This document shows positions 23,074 to 32,545 of a stretch of 64,000 bases of DNA, piece by piece. A program made the position numbers and the translations under genes. Under the pieces are notes generated by a model. The model saw only the letters and a list, made by a program, of their open reading frames with translations, was not told the origin of the DNA and did no database searches. The first letter of the stretch is position 1; the number at the start of each line of letters is the position of its first letter. The stretch covers positions 6,406,001 through 6,470,000 of the forward strand of contig JAGUCH010000006.1 in assembly GCA_019096065.1 (NCBI GenBank), in the 5' to 3' direction. The stretch is from Paracyclopina nana (Eukaryota > Arthropoda > Copepoda > Cyclopoida > Cyclopettidae).

Positions 23074-24960
23074 TTATACTAACGTCGCACCTCCCAGGCC
23101 ACTCATTCGCACAGTAAGGCGCTGATTTTGGTCAGCATCTTTCTTGCGATCTCCTCTATTGTAGCGAAGCCGTGAGCGGGACGTATTAGGTCTCACATAG
23201 CCCCCATCATCATAGCATCGGCTGCACACTCGCCGCCTTTTCCAGATCAATATGCCCATACACGTGAATCCCAGGGCAGCAGACAATAGGCTCACCGTCA
23301 GGATTATTTCCCAATTATTGAATATACCTCCAATTTCATCTTCAGGGAATTTAGTAAAGAATTTTACCATATCACTTTCCCAAGGAGAGTCCTCATATCC
23401 AGTACTTTGAGGTCCAAGGGAAACCTTACAGTTGCTAAGAATCTGATAGGATCCTGGCTCCAACACCATCGAGTTCTTAAAGTCATTTAAACAGGTCCTA
23501 TTGACCAGGGCACTTGAAACCAAATTTAAGAATCCTTTATAATTTGTGCACCCTACATCGGTGAGCGTGTTAGTCTTAAGTGGTTCTAAATCACAGGAGT
23601 CAAATGGGTCACCCAGAGATAGCCATAAAAGTACTTTAGCACAGTGTTGGACTCCTTCTGTCAAGTCAAAATCCTTATTTTCACACACGGTTAAATTATG
23701 GTCATGGACAAAGCAATCGCTATAAGTGGGTATTTCCCGAGACACAAACACTAAATCATTTCGGCGAGTCAGATATCTATCACGCAACAAAAGTCCATTT
23801 TTGCTTCGTGACACAATGTGGTATGTGACCTCAGGGGTAGGGTCCATTTCCTTATACCCGACTATACCCTGAGAGACAAAATCTCCACTACCCTCAGTGT
23901 TCGCCAAAGGCTCGTAAACATTTGTAATAGTGGCAGCATTCCTGTCACTATTATGCGCCAGAGTGGGTATGCTGAAGCGTGTAACCACTTGTCCAAAATT
24001 CCTGGCAAATTGCACAACTGTGTCAGCGTATGTCAATACTTGCTGAAGATCATTTGGTAGTAATCCCGACTTCAAAAAGACCTTGCTAAAATTGTTCAGT
24101 AATCGTAAGGCCAAAGAAACTTTCGGCGGGACTCTTAATGGGGTGGCATTAGCTAGCATAGTATCGGTGAATCTAGTCGATTTACCTGATTCTGCTAAAG
24201 CCATAACGGCATTGTAGGCCTTTTCAAGGAAGCTTTTCCTACCAGACAATTCAGATTTGACAAAGTCCTTATGGGTGATGACAAAGTCATTTTGGACACA
24301 CAACGTTGCCTTTCCATCACTGTGTGGTGCATGGGCTTTAACTGAGGTCATGGTCTTCTGTCCTGGTTCTACAGTGAAGTACCCCGTGATACATGGGTAA
24401 CCTGCGATAACCTGATCGTCCGGTTTTTTCTCATACGTAACTTGGGGAAATGTGGTTTTTCCATCCAGAGACATAGGGACCTCGTTGACAATTCGAAATT
24501 TTACACATAAAGTTACCTTAGGAGCAAGTGGGCTTTGCTTTGCAGTGTAACGTAACAGTTCTAGGAATACATCCATGTCTTCATGAGTTTTAATGGCAAG
24601 TGGCACAAACCCTTGATATTTGGAACAAGCTTGGTCAATGGTGTTTGGGGTGCTTGCTTCGCCAACTGCCACCATATTTCCAATATGCACCAATTTCTCA
24701 TTATCTTTAACTTCCTTTACCATAGTGTCAATACTATCCAGAACGCCAATTGTTGATTGCAAAAGGCCACTGTAATCCTTCGTATCTAACACCATAGCCT
24801 TTTTCACCATTCTAGGGTGATGGACCACCCTGACTGGAACTAGGGCATGTCCCGAATGGCAAAGTGCCTCATCCAGCACAAACCGAGTATTTGGGTAGTT
24901 GGACAGGCCCCAAGTGCCAGACCCAAGAAGGGTAAATATGTGGGCCAATTCAAACAACAT
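23074..24960 (-). CDS. Env-like type I membrane glycoprotein, left copy
   Basis: 628 residues, intact. A hydrophobic N-terminus is consistent with a signal peptide. A long ectodomain with many cysteines and N-glycosylation sequons (NLTV, NRTC) follows, then one transmembrane helix at about 550-573 and a basic 55-residue tail starting KRRRVCSRCY. It is homologous to the 644-residue protein at 42837-44771: shared landmarks are a Cys-containing DxxC site near residue 110, SDCFVHD, a Cys-Ala-Lys site, VNRTC, SPWESD and the KRxRxCxxCY-type juxtamembrane motif. No clear furin site or fusion peptide is visible. Being the last gene of a gag-pol element, it is in the env position; a role in membrane attachment is inferred. 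I recognise no known viral glycoprotein family. Confidence 0.7.
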   Translation of the reverse strand: MLFELAHIFTLLGSGTWGLSNYPNTRFVLDEALCHSGHALVPVRVVHHPRMVKKAMVLDTKDYSGLLQSTIGVLDSIDTMVKEVKDNEKLVHIGNMVAVGEASTPNTIDQACSKYQGFVPLAIKTHEDMDVFLELLRYTAKQSPLAPKVTLCVKFRIVNEVPMSLDGKTTFPQVTYEKKPDDQVIAGYPCITGYFTVEPGQKTMTSVKAHAPHSDGKATLCVQNDFVITHKDFVKSELSGRKSFLEKAYNAVMALAESGKSTRFTDTMLANATPLRVPPKVSLALRLLNNFSKVFLKSGLLPNDLQQVLTYADTVVQFARNFGQVVTRFSIPTLAHNSDRNAATITNVYEPLANTEGSGDFVSQGIVGYKEMDPTPEVTYHIVSRSKNGLLLRDRYLTRRNDLVFVSREIPTYSDCFVHDHNLTVCENKDFDLTEGVQHCAKVLLWLSLGDPFDSCDLEPLKTNTLTDVGCTNYKGFLNLVSSALVNRTCLNDFKNSMVLEPGSYQILSNCKVSLGPQSTGYEDSPWESDMVKFFTKFPEDEIGGIFNNWEIILTVSLLSAALGFTCMGILIWKRRRVCSRCYDDGGYVRPNTSRSRLRYNRGDRKKDADQNQRLTVRMSGLGGATLV

Positions 24961-24982
24961 CTTACCAGCATGAATACTGATC

Positions 24983-25021
24983 AGAAACTATCGGGACTCT
25001 AGACAACTAACTTTCCTTATA
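24983..25021 (-). promoter_or_regulatory. Core promoter of the left env-like gene (TATA + initiator)
   Basis: Minus-strand TATAAG at 25021-25016, with an initiator-like TAGTTT about 31-33 bases downstream (about 24989). It lies some 30 bases before the ATG. The spacing matches a canonical RNA polymerase II core promoter. Confidence 0.5.
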
Positions 25022-25196
25022 AACCCAGACAAGCGTGGGCACGCCATCGTGCTATGGCTAGACACTCTTTGCTTTTTGCCATTGGCTTTTATTATCATAG
25101 CATGTCGACATGTATGGTAAAAAATACGAGTATTGGCCCACCACCAGGTATTTTATCAATATGTACAATTCAAATTCCAAAGGGTAAATTCATTTT

Positions 25197-26495
25197 TCAG
25201 AACTGCCCAACAAATCCATTAATCGCCTCAGTGAATACCTTGATATCGCTGGGGGTCATTTCCTCCATTTTAGTCTGGAGGAGTAGGCTCACACGCTCCT
25301 TATTCTTATCGACTTTGGAGCGCTTGGCGTGCAGCATGTCAGGTCCATTTGCTCCTGCACCAAAAGGGCGCCCACGAGCTACATCAGCATACAGTCGTGA
25401 TTCTCGCCTTGGCTTTTGTTGCCAGGCCTTTTCTACAAATGCGGCTAGCTTTTGGGGCCTAGCTCCAGCTGTGTACCGCACACACTGCGGGTACGTTCCA
25501 ATGGCTCGACCGGCAAACTGGGCTACCATGGCAGGCAGAAGTGCAGTCATGTTGATCTTGACATCAATCTTACTTGGAGCCTGGGCCACACCATTGTTAA
25601 GGCAGGACGGCGGTCCCACATACAATTGCAAGTAAGGTGACGTCAAATCGCAAAACATCCTTGGATCCCAAAAAGATGAGTCCAATGTCGGCATGATCTG
25701 GATGCAACCCCGCTTAGTGTAGTGCTTGGAGACTACCACTGGGAGTTGGATTCCACCCTGGCCGCATATTCCATGAACATAATACCCCACTGCAGTAGGG
25801 CTCTGGACAGCAGACCAACTTCTGACATTGGCCAGCTTATGGACGTTGTCATCATATTCCATTTTGTCAGGCAAATTGTAGACTGGTAGGTTGTCCAGCA
25901 TTGGGAATATAACGAGGAAATCAGGGATCTCCCCACCCTTATTAACCGGCTCAATAATCAACTCGATACAATCGAAGTTTTTCACCTTCAATGGCCTACG
26001 AGGCTCGGTCCGTTCATAAGGTTCACCGTTTATCTGGATTGTTAGGTCAAAAGGCACCTCCTTTCCAACAGTCATGACCTCCTTCGTTGCTATTTTTAAC
26101 AGGCTTGCATCATAATGCTGCTGTACAGCTGATCTAGTCCGGCTTGCCTCCCTCATATAGGCCTGTAGCCCTTCCATGTGGGGAGGTCTAATCAAATCCT
26201 CAAATGGCAACGGGTACCCCAAGCTAGAGGATACTCGTTCCAATGGGACCTCGAGGGGTTCCTCTTGGTCCTGGTGTCTAATCGTGTGGTTCTGGGGTTG
26301 GCCTTCATTATTGACTGAAGGCATGTCGCGATCCAGAGCTGGCTCATTGTCCTTGAGGAGCTCCCGAACTTCTTGTTCATTGAACTCTCCAGTCTTATCA
26401 GTCTCCATCATAGAAACCATGGCAGATTCTCCTTCAAGGGATTCTGTGATTAAAGACATCCTTAAATTGTCTAGGCTGCTCAAGCTGTCGCTCAT
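25197..26495 (-). CDS. ORF-X, left copy: unknown protein with beta-rich centre and basic C-terminus
   Basis: 432 residues, intact. Residues 1-100 are acidic and probably disordered. The centre (about 130-320) is rich in Val/Ile/Tyr strands. The C-terminal part has RLYADVARGRP followed by a basic AKRSKVDKNK stretch resembling a nuclear localisation signal, then a helical end. It aligns in order with the 445-residue protein at 45042-46379 (RRPLKVKN against MRPIKVHN; AVGYYVHG against AVSSYVVG; SRLYADVARG against SLSYAKVVNQG). No domain is recognised. A nucleic-acid-binding, capsid-like or regulatory role are all possible; I cannot choose between them. It lies just upstream (minus sense) of env, and it has its own TATA box. 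Confidence 0.7.
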   Translation of the reverse strand: MSDSLSSLDNLRMSLITESLEGESAMVSMMETDKTGEFNEQEVRELLKDNEPALDRDMPSVNNEGQPQNHTIRHQDQEEPLEVPLERVSSSLGYPLPFEDLIRPPHMEGLQAYMREASRTRSAVQQHYDASLLKIATKEVMTVGKEVPFDLTIQINGEPYERTEPRRPLKVKNFDCIELIIEPVNKGGEIPDFLVIFPMLDNLPVYNLPDKMEYDDNVHKLANVRSWSAVQSPTAVGYYVHGICGQGGIQLPVVVSKHYTKRGCIQIMPTLDSSFWDPRMFCDLTSPYLQLYVGPPSCLNNGVAQAPSKIDVKINMTALLPAMVAQFAGRAIGTYPQCVRYTAGARPQKLAAFVEKAWQQKPRRESRLYADVARGRPFGAGANGPDMLHAKRSKVDKNKERVSLLLQTKMEEMTPSDIKVFTEAINGFVGQF

Positions 26496-26500
26496 TTCCA

Positions 26501-26537
26501 GACTGTTACTACAAGAGCATAAACTGCCCTTTTTATA
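26501..26537 (-). promoter_or_regulatory. Core promoter of left ORF-X (TATA + initiator)
   Basis: Minus-strand TATAAAA at 26537-26531 and AACAGTC at 26507-26501, about 33 bases apart. The ORF-X ATG follows within 10 bases, implying a very short 5' leader. Confidence 0.55.
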
Positions 26538-26641
26538 GGAATCCCCACACTCTCGGGCATTTAAATGCGTGGGTTGTCCCTTTAAAAAACCAAGGTCATT
26601 TTTTGTCTAGGTAAAAAATAACAGGACATATGCAACTTCCT

Positions 26642-26680
26642 TATAAGATGGGCGCGTGCGTGCGCGCTCATCGTCCAGTG
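26642..26680 (+). promoter_or_regulatory. Possible core promoter of the left antisense gene
   Basis: Plus-strand TATAAG at 26642-26647, with CA-containing start candidates at 26670 and 26677, about 160 bases before the ATG at 26834. Together with the ORF-X promoter on the other strand this makes the interval a divergent promoter region. Confidence 0.35.
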
Positions 26681-26833
26681 CACGGGCATTCCACTTCCTA
26701 GATCGTATGACGTAGCGAGGGTGTAACAGGCGGTCGCAACTCTCTGCTTTCACCTGTTGCCAATCATTCTCCCATCGGACCTCGTCCAAGTTGGTCACTT
26801 TCTAGCAATATTCCAATCCGTAATTTTTTCAAC

Positions 26834-27879
26834 ATGGTGGTGTTAGCTTGGATTTCTCTAACCCCTGAGGGCAGCTCTACGGAGGCTCCCACTGAGGCTC
26901 CTGTCAATTCACCAGCAATGGATCCTGTGGTTGTGGATCCTGAAGTCATGGGCCCGATGGGTCCTACTATTGCTATCCCTGAGGATGGCATGCCAGCCAT
27001 AGAAGGTAGACCTGGCGTTGGGCCGGCCCCTGTTGATCCATTCGAGGTGGAGGTGTTTGACCCCCGAGACTTAATGCCGGCGATACTGAACGATTATCGC
27101 CCCGTTGCCCCTCAAAGGGACTGGGTCGACGAAATCTTTAACTACCACCGCTATGGTATAATGGGATGGATCGGCCTTGGAGCCTCCATTGGGATGGCTT
27201 TGGTGAGTTCTAATGTTTTGGCCATATTTACACATAGGGCCGTAATTTTCATCTGTCAATGCTTATTTTCAGATCTTGCTCGGCATGCTGGCATACGGGT
27301 GCGTGTGGGTTTCCCGTTGGTGCCGTAGGTGTTGGGCAATGTTCCGCGCTATTCGAGAGGAGTCTGCAAATAGGGAGGCCATGGAGATGCTTCCCACCAA
27401 GACCACTGCCGAGCCCACAGCAGTTTTCCACTGCTGTACCCCGGATATTAGAGCTTTGCCGCCCGTCCCGGTCATGCGAGATCCAGACGTTCAGTCACTA
27501 CAAATGGCGATGGCTGCCATGGATCCATACGGGACATTGCGCCAAAATCCCAGCATTATGTCGGGGTTGGCCCATCTATATGAGGTTCCCAATCCTAAAG
27601 GCTGGGTAAGATCCTATCAATTCATAAGCAGCATATGAGTTTCTCAAATATTCTTTTCATGCACTTTTCCAGGTACCTGTCGCTGAAGGTTATGGTCGGC
27701 AGACAATGAAGCGACGGTCTCGTCGGGCTCGAGCCCGAGAGAATCGTCGTCAGAACTCGGCAGCAGAGTCGGTTCCCGACAAGGAAGTCGATGACACTGA
27801 TCCAATCCCAGTCGAGAACGAGGATCAGGGATCAGCTGGGTCCAAGACTTCCCATGATGTCAACAGCGATGCCAACTAA
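26834..27879 (+). CDS. Antisense spliced single-pass membrane protein, left copy (three exons)
   Basis: Exons 26834-27202, 27273-27605 and 27673-27879. Both introns are short (70 and 67 bp), GT-AG and phase 0, giving 302 residues. The first 90 residues are Pro/Glu-rich. A transmembrane helix at about 109-131 is split exactly by the first intron. A Cys/Arg juxtamembrane segment (SRWCRRCW) follows, and the last exon begins with a strongly basic block (KRRSRRARARENRR) and ends acidic. The gene runs opposite to gag-pol and diverges from ORF-X. The right element has a counterpart (46866-47726) with the intron at the same place in the transmembrane helix. No homologue is recognised. An AATAAA at 28172-28177 is a likely polyadenylation signal. 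Confidence 0.72.
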
Positions 27880-28171
27880 GGATCGCTATGAACTTGTTGC
27901 AAGACGAAGAAGAATCTCTATCGCACGCATTAAGCTCGTTTTCTGTAACCTTTTGCACTTTGTCCTTTTCATTGCGTGCACCTTTCACTATCATAACTTG
28001 CACTTTTCACAGTCTTGCGGGCTTTTCTCGGTCTCGCGGACTTTTCTTGGTCTCGCGGACTTCAAAGCCGGCTTTTTGTATTCGCACCCGTCTTGTTTTT
28101 ATTTTGATCTCGTAACTTTCCAATATACTCGAGTATATACTATGGTACTTGTATTATATATATATATATAT

Positions 28172-28177
28172 AATAAA
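28172..28177 (+). terminator. Polyadenylation signal for the left antisense gene
   Basis: AATAAA directly after a (TA)n run, about 290 bases past the stop codon at 27879, on the coding strand. Confidence 0.45.
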
Positions 28178-28352
28178 GAATTCGAATTCAAGTGGGGTAG
28201 CTGATATTCTCGAAGCCGTTACCTTCGTCTGACAGCGCTCCCAGACTTTACGTAGAGGCGCATAATAAAAAGAGGCTTTTTTACGTAAAATTCGGCCGAT
28301 TTCAGACCGGATTTTTCTGGTAGCGCGCCTTGTTTACTAAAAAGTTTAAAAC

Positions 28353-28894
28353 ATGGCGGGATTCCTCCAGGGCTTGTTCGTAAGTTTTTATTTCGAATCG
28401 AATCCGTCGAATCCTTTCGTAAAACCGTATTTTTTCCTTGTGAATGTAGAATCCAACAACAACAACAGCGGCACCAGCCGCTACGGCGACCGAAGGGGCA
28501 CCCCCCGCGGCCGAGCCCGTGGCGGGGTGGCCCCAGGCACCTGCGGCCCCGCCCGCAGCCCCCATGGGCCACGAGGAGTGCCCTCCCTGCCCCGTTCAGG
28601 GCTTCGTAAGTGAACAGTTCATTATCATGTTATTCGAGGTTCGAAAGCTCGACTTTTTCTCGTATTTCAGGCCGAAGAGATCCTCTAGGGCGTGGCCCTG
28701 AACGTGGCAGGGGCCGCCGCCTACTATTTGGTGGCCCTGCCCGCCCTGGCCTGGGTCCACCGGGCAAAACCCCGGGGCCTTTACCGGCTTGTCAGCCGGG
28801 TGTGGGCCGAGCCGGAGGACCTCCCCCGGGTGTCGGCCTGGGTCCTCCGCACGCTGGGCGTGGCGGAGGCGGACCCCCTCGAGGGGGTTGTTTA
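28353..28894 (+). CDS. GC-rich spliced small membrane protein (unknown), with an acceptor choice
   Basis: Exons 28353-28379 and 28450-28605 join in frame (61 residues, Ala/Pro-rich, ending in a CPPCP motif). The next canonical acceptor (TTTCAG, exon from 28671) reaches TAG after five codons, giving 66 residues. A second AG, formed by that very TAG (exon from 28689), skips it and continues in frame for 68 codons with a hydrophobic stretch (AAAYYLVALPALAWV), giving 129 residues. The final TA is completed to TAG across a third intron (28895-28956). AATAAA follows at 29051. GC content is far above neighbouring DNA, suggesting separate origin. Minus-strand frames overlap but do not explain the intron signals. 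Confidence 0.45.
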
Positions 28895-29074
28895 GTAAGT
28901 CTAACTTATTCACTTAAGCTATCACAGCTTCACTATATTCATCTTATCTTTTGCAGGACTCAACGCGTTCCCGGTAGGCCACCGCACCAGCCAGGCTGGC
29001 CCCTACGTGGCCCAAGGCCAGCCCTCCCGCCAGGAGGCCTCCCTTACGGGAATAAAAGACCACGTGCCTAGTAC

Positions 29075-32000
29075 TTTTGTGTCTACTGTGTTTGCTGCAA
29101 CTCATTTCGCGTTTAAGTTCAGCAGTAGCTCAGCATAATACTCAGTAGAAAGCTCAGCACCAATCAGTAGTGTTTAGCCAGTCATTATCGCAGCCAAGCA
29201 CACTTAAGTCCATAAGTTTACATTACATGGTCAAGAAGCCCACAAATACCAGGTTTCAGGCGTCATGTACTGCATTTTAATCGCATAATTGATCATTAGC
29301 GGCCCAAATCCACAGATTTGGGCCTGTAAAAATGCTAGCATTCCAGCTAGGCCTTGAAAACGATGCATCCATGTTCAAGAACAGCTTCATGGGATCTAAC
29401 TATAGCCCTGCATTCCAGCTCAGGCTTGATGTAGCACAATCTTTGAGCGTATGTGACTCCTACCGGCCGAGCGTTGGTGCTTATGGGCTACCAATGCCAA
29501 TTTGGCAGCATTTTTTCCTTTGGCATTCCGGCTCGGCCTTGATGCAATGGAATAAATCATCTAGCATCCCAGCTCGGTCTTGAGTGCGACGAAGGAGACG
29601 TATTCTCTCGGACAGGACCGGAAAACCAGCTGTATACCATTGCACATAGCAAAAGCAAGCTCAAGCACAAGGCAATAAGTAATACTCTTTTTCATATTGG
29701 GCTAAAGACGCATATTTCCCATTTCTCACATGTCAGTCTGCGTTTTGTGCTGATGTAGTTTGTTTTGCCAGTGCTGTGTTTAGCATAACTCAAATTCTCC
29801 ACCGAAAAAGAGGGGAGTCATGTGGTGGCTGCAAGATTGCCACATTTCCACACTTCTTTTATTTAACAATGTGCCTAATCTATGTGCACTTTGAACCTTT
29901 CGTCTGTTGGTCCATCTGGCGACCATTAGCGGTATCAATATGTTATCAGTTATCTTAATTTCCTCGACTTTTCGTTCAACGTTTTACTTTGTATTTATTT
30001 ATTCGCATCATAAATCCCGGAATTTGAGTCACCACTCGATCCAAGTGTGGTCGTTTAGAGTTTAGGTGAGTTCAAAAACCTTCACAGGTGAATTGTGTAG
30101 GTGCGCCGGCGGTTCCAATCTTCATTGTTCGTTTTAGCCGTAGGCAAAACGTTTTTTGTTCGAGGTTAGGCGCATGGTGGCGCCACCATTCTACATCTCC
30201 AAGCGAAGCCGTTCAAACTAGATTTTTCTAGTGTGGGAGCGTCTCTAGATCCCTTGTTCAATAACAACTTTTTGCCCCCCTTGGAGTCGGGTATCTGTTC
30301 GACAAGCGCTGGCTCAGCGTCTTGAGCAATGCAACTCACATTTCAGTCTATCTTACTCAAATGTTTTTGGTCTAGCCATTTTAATAGACTCATAGATTAT
30401 TTTATATCTCGTTATCACTGAAATGTATCGCTATTTATAGCTCTGCATTCCAGCTCGGTCTTGATGCGTGCATCAAGTTCGGGTGCTTATAACCGAAATT
30501 AATTTAAAAGATTGAGGTAACCAGCACCATCTTTTCAGCTAATTTCGGTTAGCACTAATAATAATCAAGCTTTGGCATAATTCATGGAGTGTTCATGAAT
30601 AGTTCTAATACGTCTAGGCCTACTCCCACGCGGGTGGTCAGGCCTAATATTATGTTTTCTAAGGCTCTGTGTGGATTTCACTCCTGAGCATTATTTGTTG
30701 ATCTATGAAGCAGATTTTGCACCAGTTTTTGTGCTAGTATCCTGATTGATAGTTATTGTCCAGTTTTATCCAGAAATTTTGTTTACAGTACTTTCACAGA
30801 ACACGAGTGCGCTCAAATTTTATGAAATTTTTGGGGCGCAGGCTGCATTTCCTACGGCTGCGTATATATACTCCCCCCCTCCACAATTTTTCTGCATTTT
30901 GTGGGAACTGCAGTTGGCAGTCACACAAAATTCAGGTAAGTATGTTTTTATCATTAATGATGCGAGTCATTATCCTTAAAAGATTTAGCGGCTAGGCTAA
31001 TTTTATTCAATTTTTATTTGAACCGTGGTGCAGGGAGCACCATCAACGACATAAATAACGTACGCCTCTTTGATAAGTGGGAAAAGGCGTAAATTGAACT
31101 TTATTTTTGTTTGGAATTAGTGTACCCAAAAAGTACTGTGGTCAAAACATTTTCGTTTGTCATACATAGGCCGCTATGCCAAACAAATGTAATAGGGTTA
31201 TTTATGAGGGAACAATTAGACCCCTTCAAAAATCCCATTTGTATCCAAAGCTGATGATTCAACCAGCAGTTTGGCTTATTTTGTTTCCAGTATTTACCAT
31301 AAGGGATGGGCCCAATCTGTTTAGAGAACAGGGCCACCCACACTTTACTTCGATCCAAAAGAGATCCAAAGTTTGAACTTTTTTATCACCTAGTCACAGA
31401 AACTGTACTAAGTATTTCAGAGTCTCTTTTAAATGGAGATGAAACTGCAATTGTACAGTTTTTAGATTTTCGTGTTCCATCCTGATCAAGGTCAGAAGGT
31501 GCTACGGCCAGACCTGCTTCTTCAATGTAACCAGGTCATGGTTGAGGCACTCTGACACCACAAGCACAGTAGTTTTATCTCATGGCAAGTACTACTGTGA
31601 TATTGCTATCGTTTCCATGACTGAACAGTCTTAATTCATAATCATTCTTTTTTATCGATGCTAATTGTGATATCTATAAAGAAGAATGATAACTATACAG
31701 TACGCTCATTCCTCATTTCGGAGGGTGGGCATTTTTTCAAGATCGTTCCAAGATTTTGCCAAGGAAGTAGTGTCCAACAACAGCCATCTCACGCATTGCG
31801 TAGAGTTGTAGTGTTCCATTTGGACATAGCTCAGTGGAGCCATAGCTCCTTAGTATTCTAAACATACCGTATTTCAGATGGGGCATATGCCCCTCTGATA
31901 CCTTGATCACCCCCATTTGCAATTGTAATATTGTGAGGGCAAAGGTCATTATACTTTATTATTTTTTTTGTATTTTTTGTAGCCAAGACTTATACGGGCG

Positions 32001-32545
32001 TGTAGGCCCAAACGTTGACACTTTTCAAGACTAAGTGTGATATTAGTACGAGTTCCGAAGGTCAACATTTTTATTTTACACAATACTCCCTATGTTCACC
32101 GAACATAACGCATAGGGTTTGTATCCATGCTCTTTACTTTCATAAGAGGTGTTGAGAAACAGGAAGAGCCAAGTTGTCCCATTCCAAGAAGACAACTTGA
32201 AGTGCTTCGTTAACTAATTGTAAAAATACCTTCACAAGTCTTGGTGTCATTTTGAACCAAGTATTGTGTGAAGGTTTTTTCTTGCTTCTGATGCGTTTGG
32301 ATAGCATCTACCATTTTTATAAATTCTTAGTATTACTGGCGAGCATGCAAATGTGCAGGGCTCGTTAGTTTCTCCATGAGCTCTATGATTTGCGCAGACT
32401 TTGTGACTGCACGAATCAATCGTAACATAAATGGGTGCGCTTGATTGGTAAAACGGCGTGCCCATATTGGACTGATAAAGTAAAGATAGTAGTCCCATAC
32501 AAGATGGGCACTATATTTACCTCCACTTGGTTGAAAACTAAGTGT
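29075..32545. other. Long non-coding interval between pol and the plus-strand genes of the left element
   Basis: About 3.5 kb without a supported gene. It holds a recurrent phrase close to GCATTCCAGCTCGGTCTTGA (see the repeat entry). It also holds minus-strand AATAAA signals (plus-strand TTTATT near 31098 and 31953) that could end pol transcripts. In the right element the equivalent interval (47727-49262) is only 1.5 kb, so this one may contain further insertions. Confidence 0.4.
29331..30470 (+). repeat. Dispersed 20-25-bp phrase, five copies
   Basis: Copies of GCATTCCAGCTCGGTCTTGA with small changes occur at about 29337, 29409, 29523, 29564 and 30443. Spacing is irregular, so it is not a simple tandem array. 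It could be a protein-binding or packaging motif, or a remnant of a larger repeat. Confidence 0.5.

Noticed and set aside
28302-28565. Minus-strand 87-residue frame with a hydrophobic stretch and basic helix
   Set aside because: Looks protein-like, but it crosses a well-formed plus-strand intron and no minus-strand start context or splice partner supports it. Kept as an alternative to the plus-strand gene.
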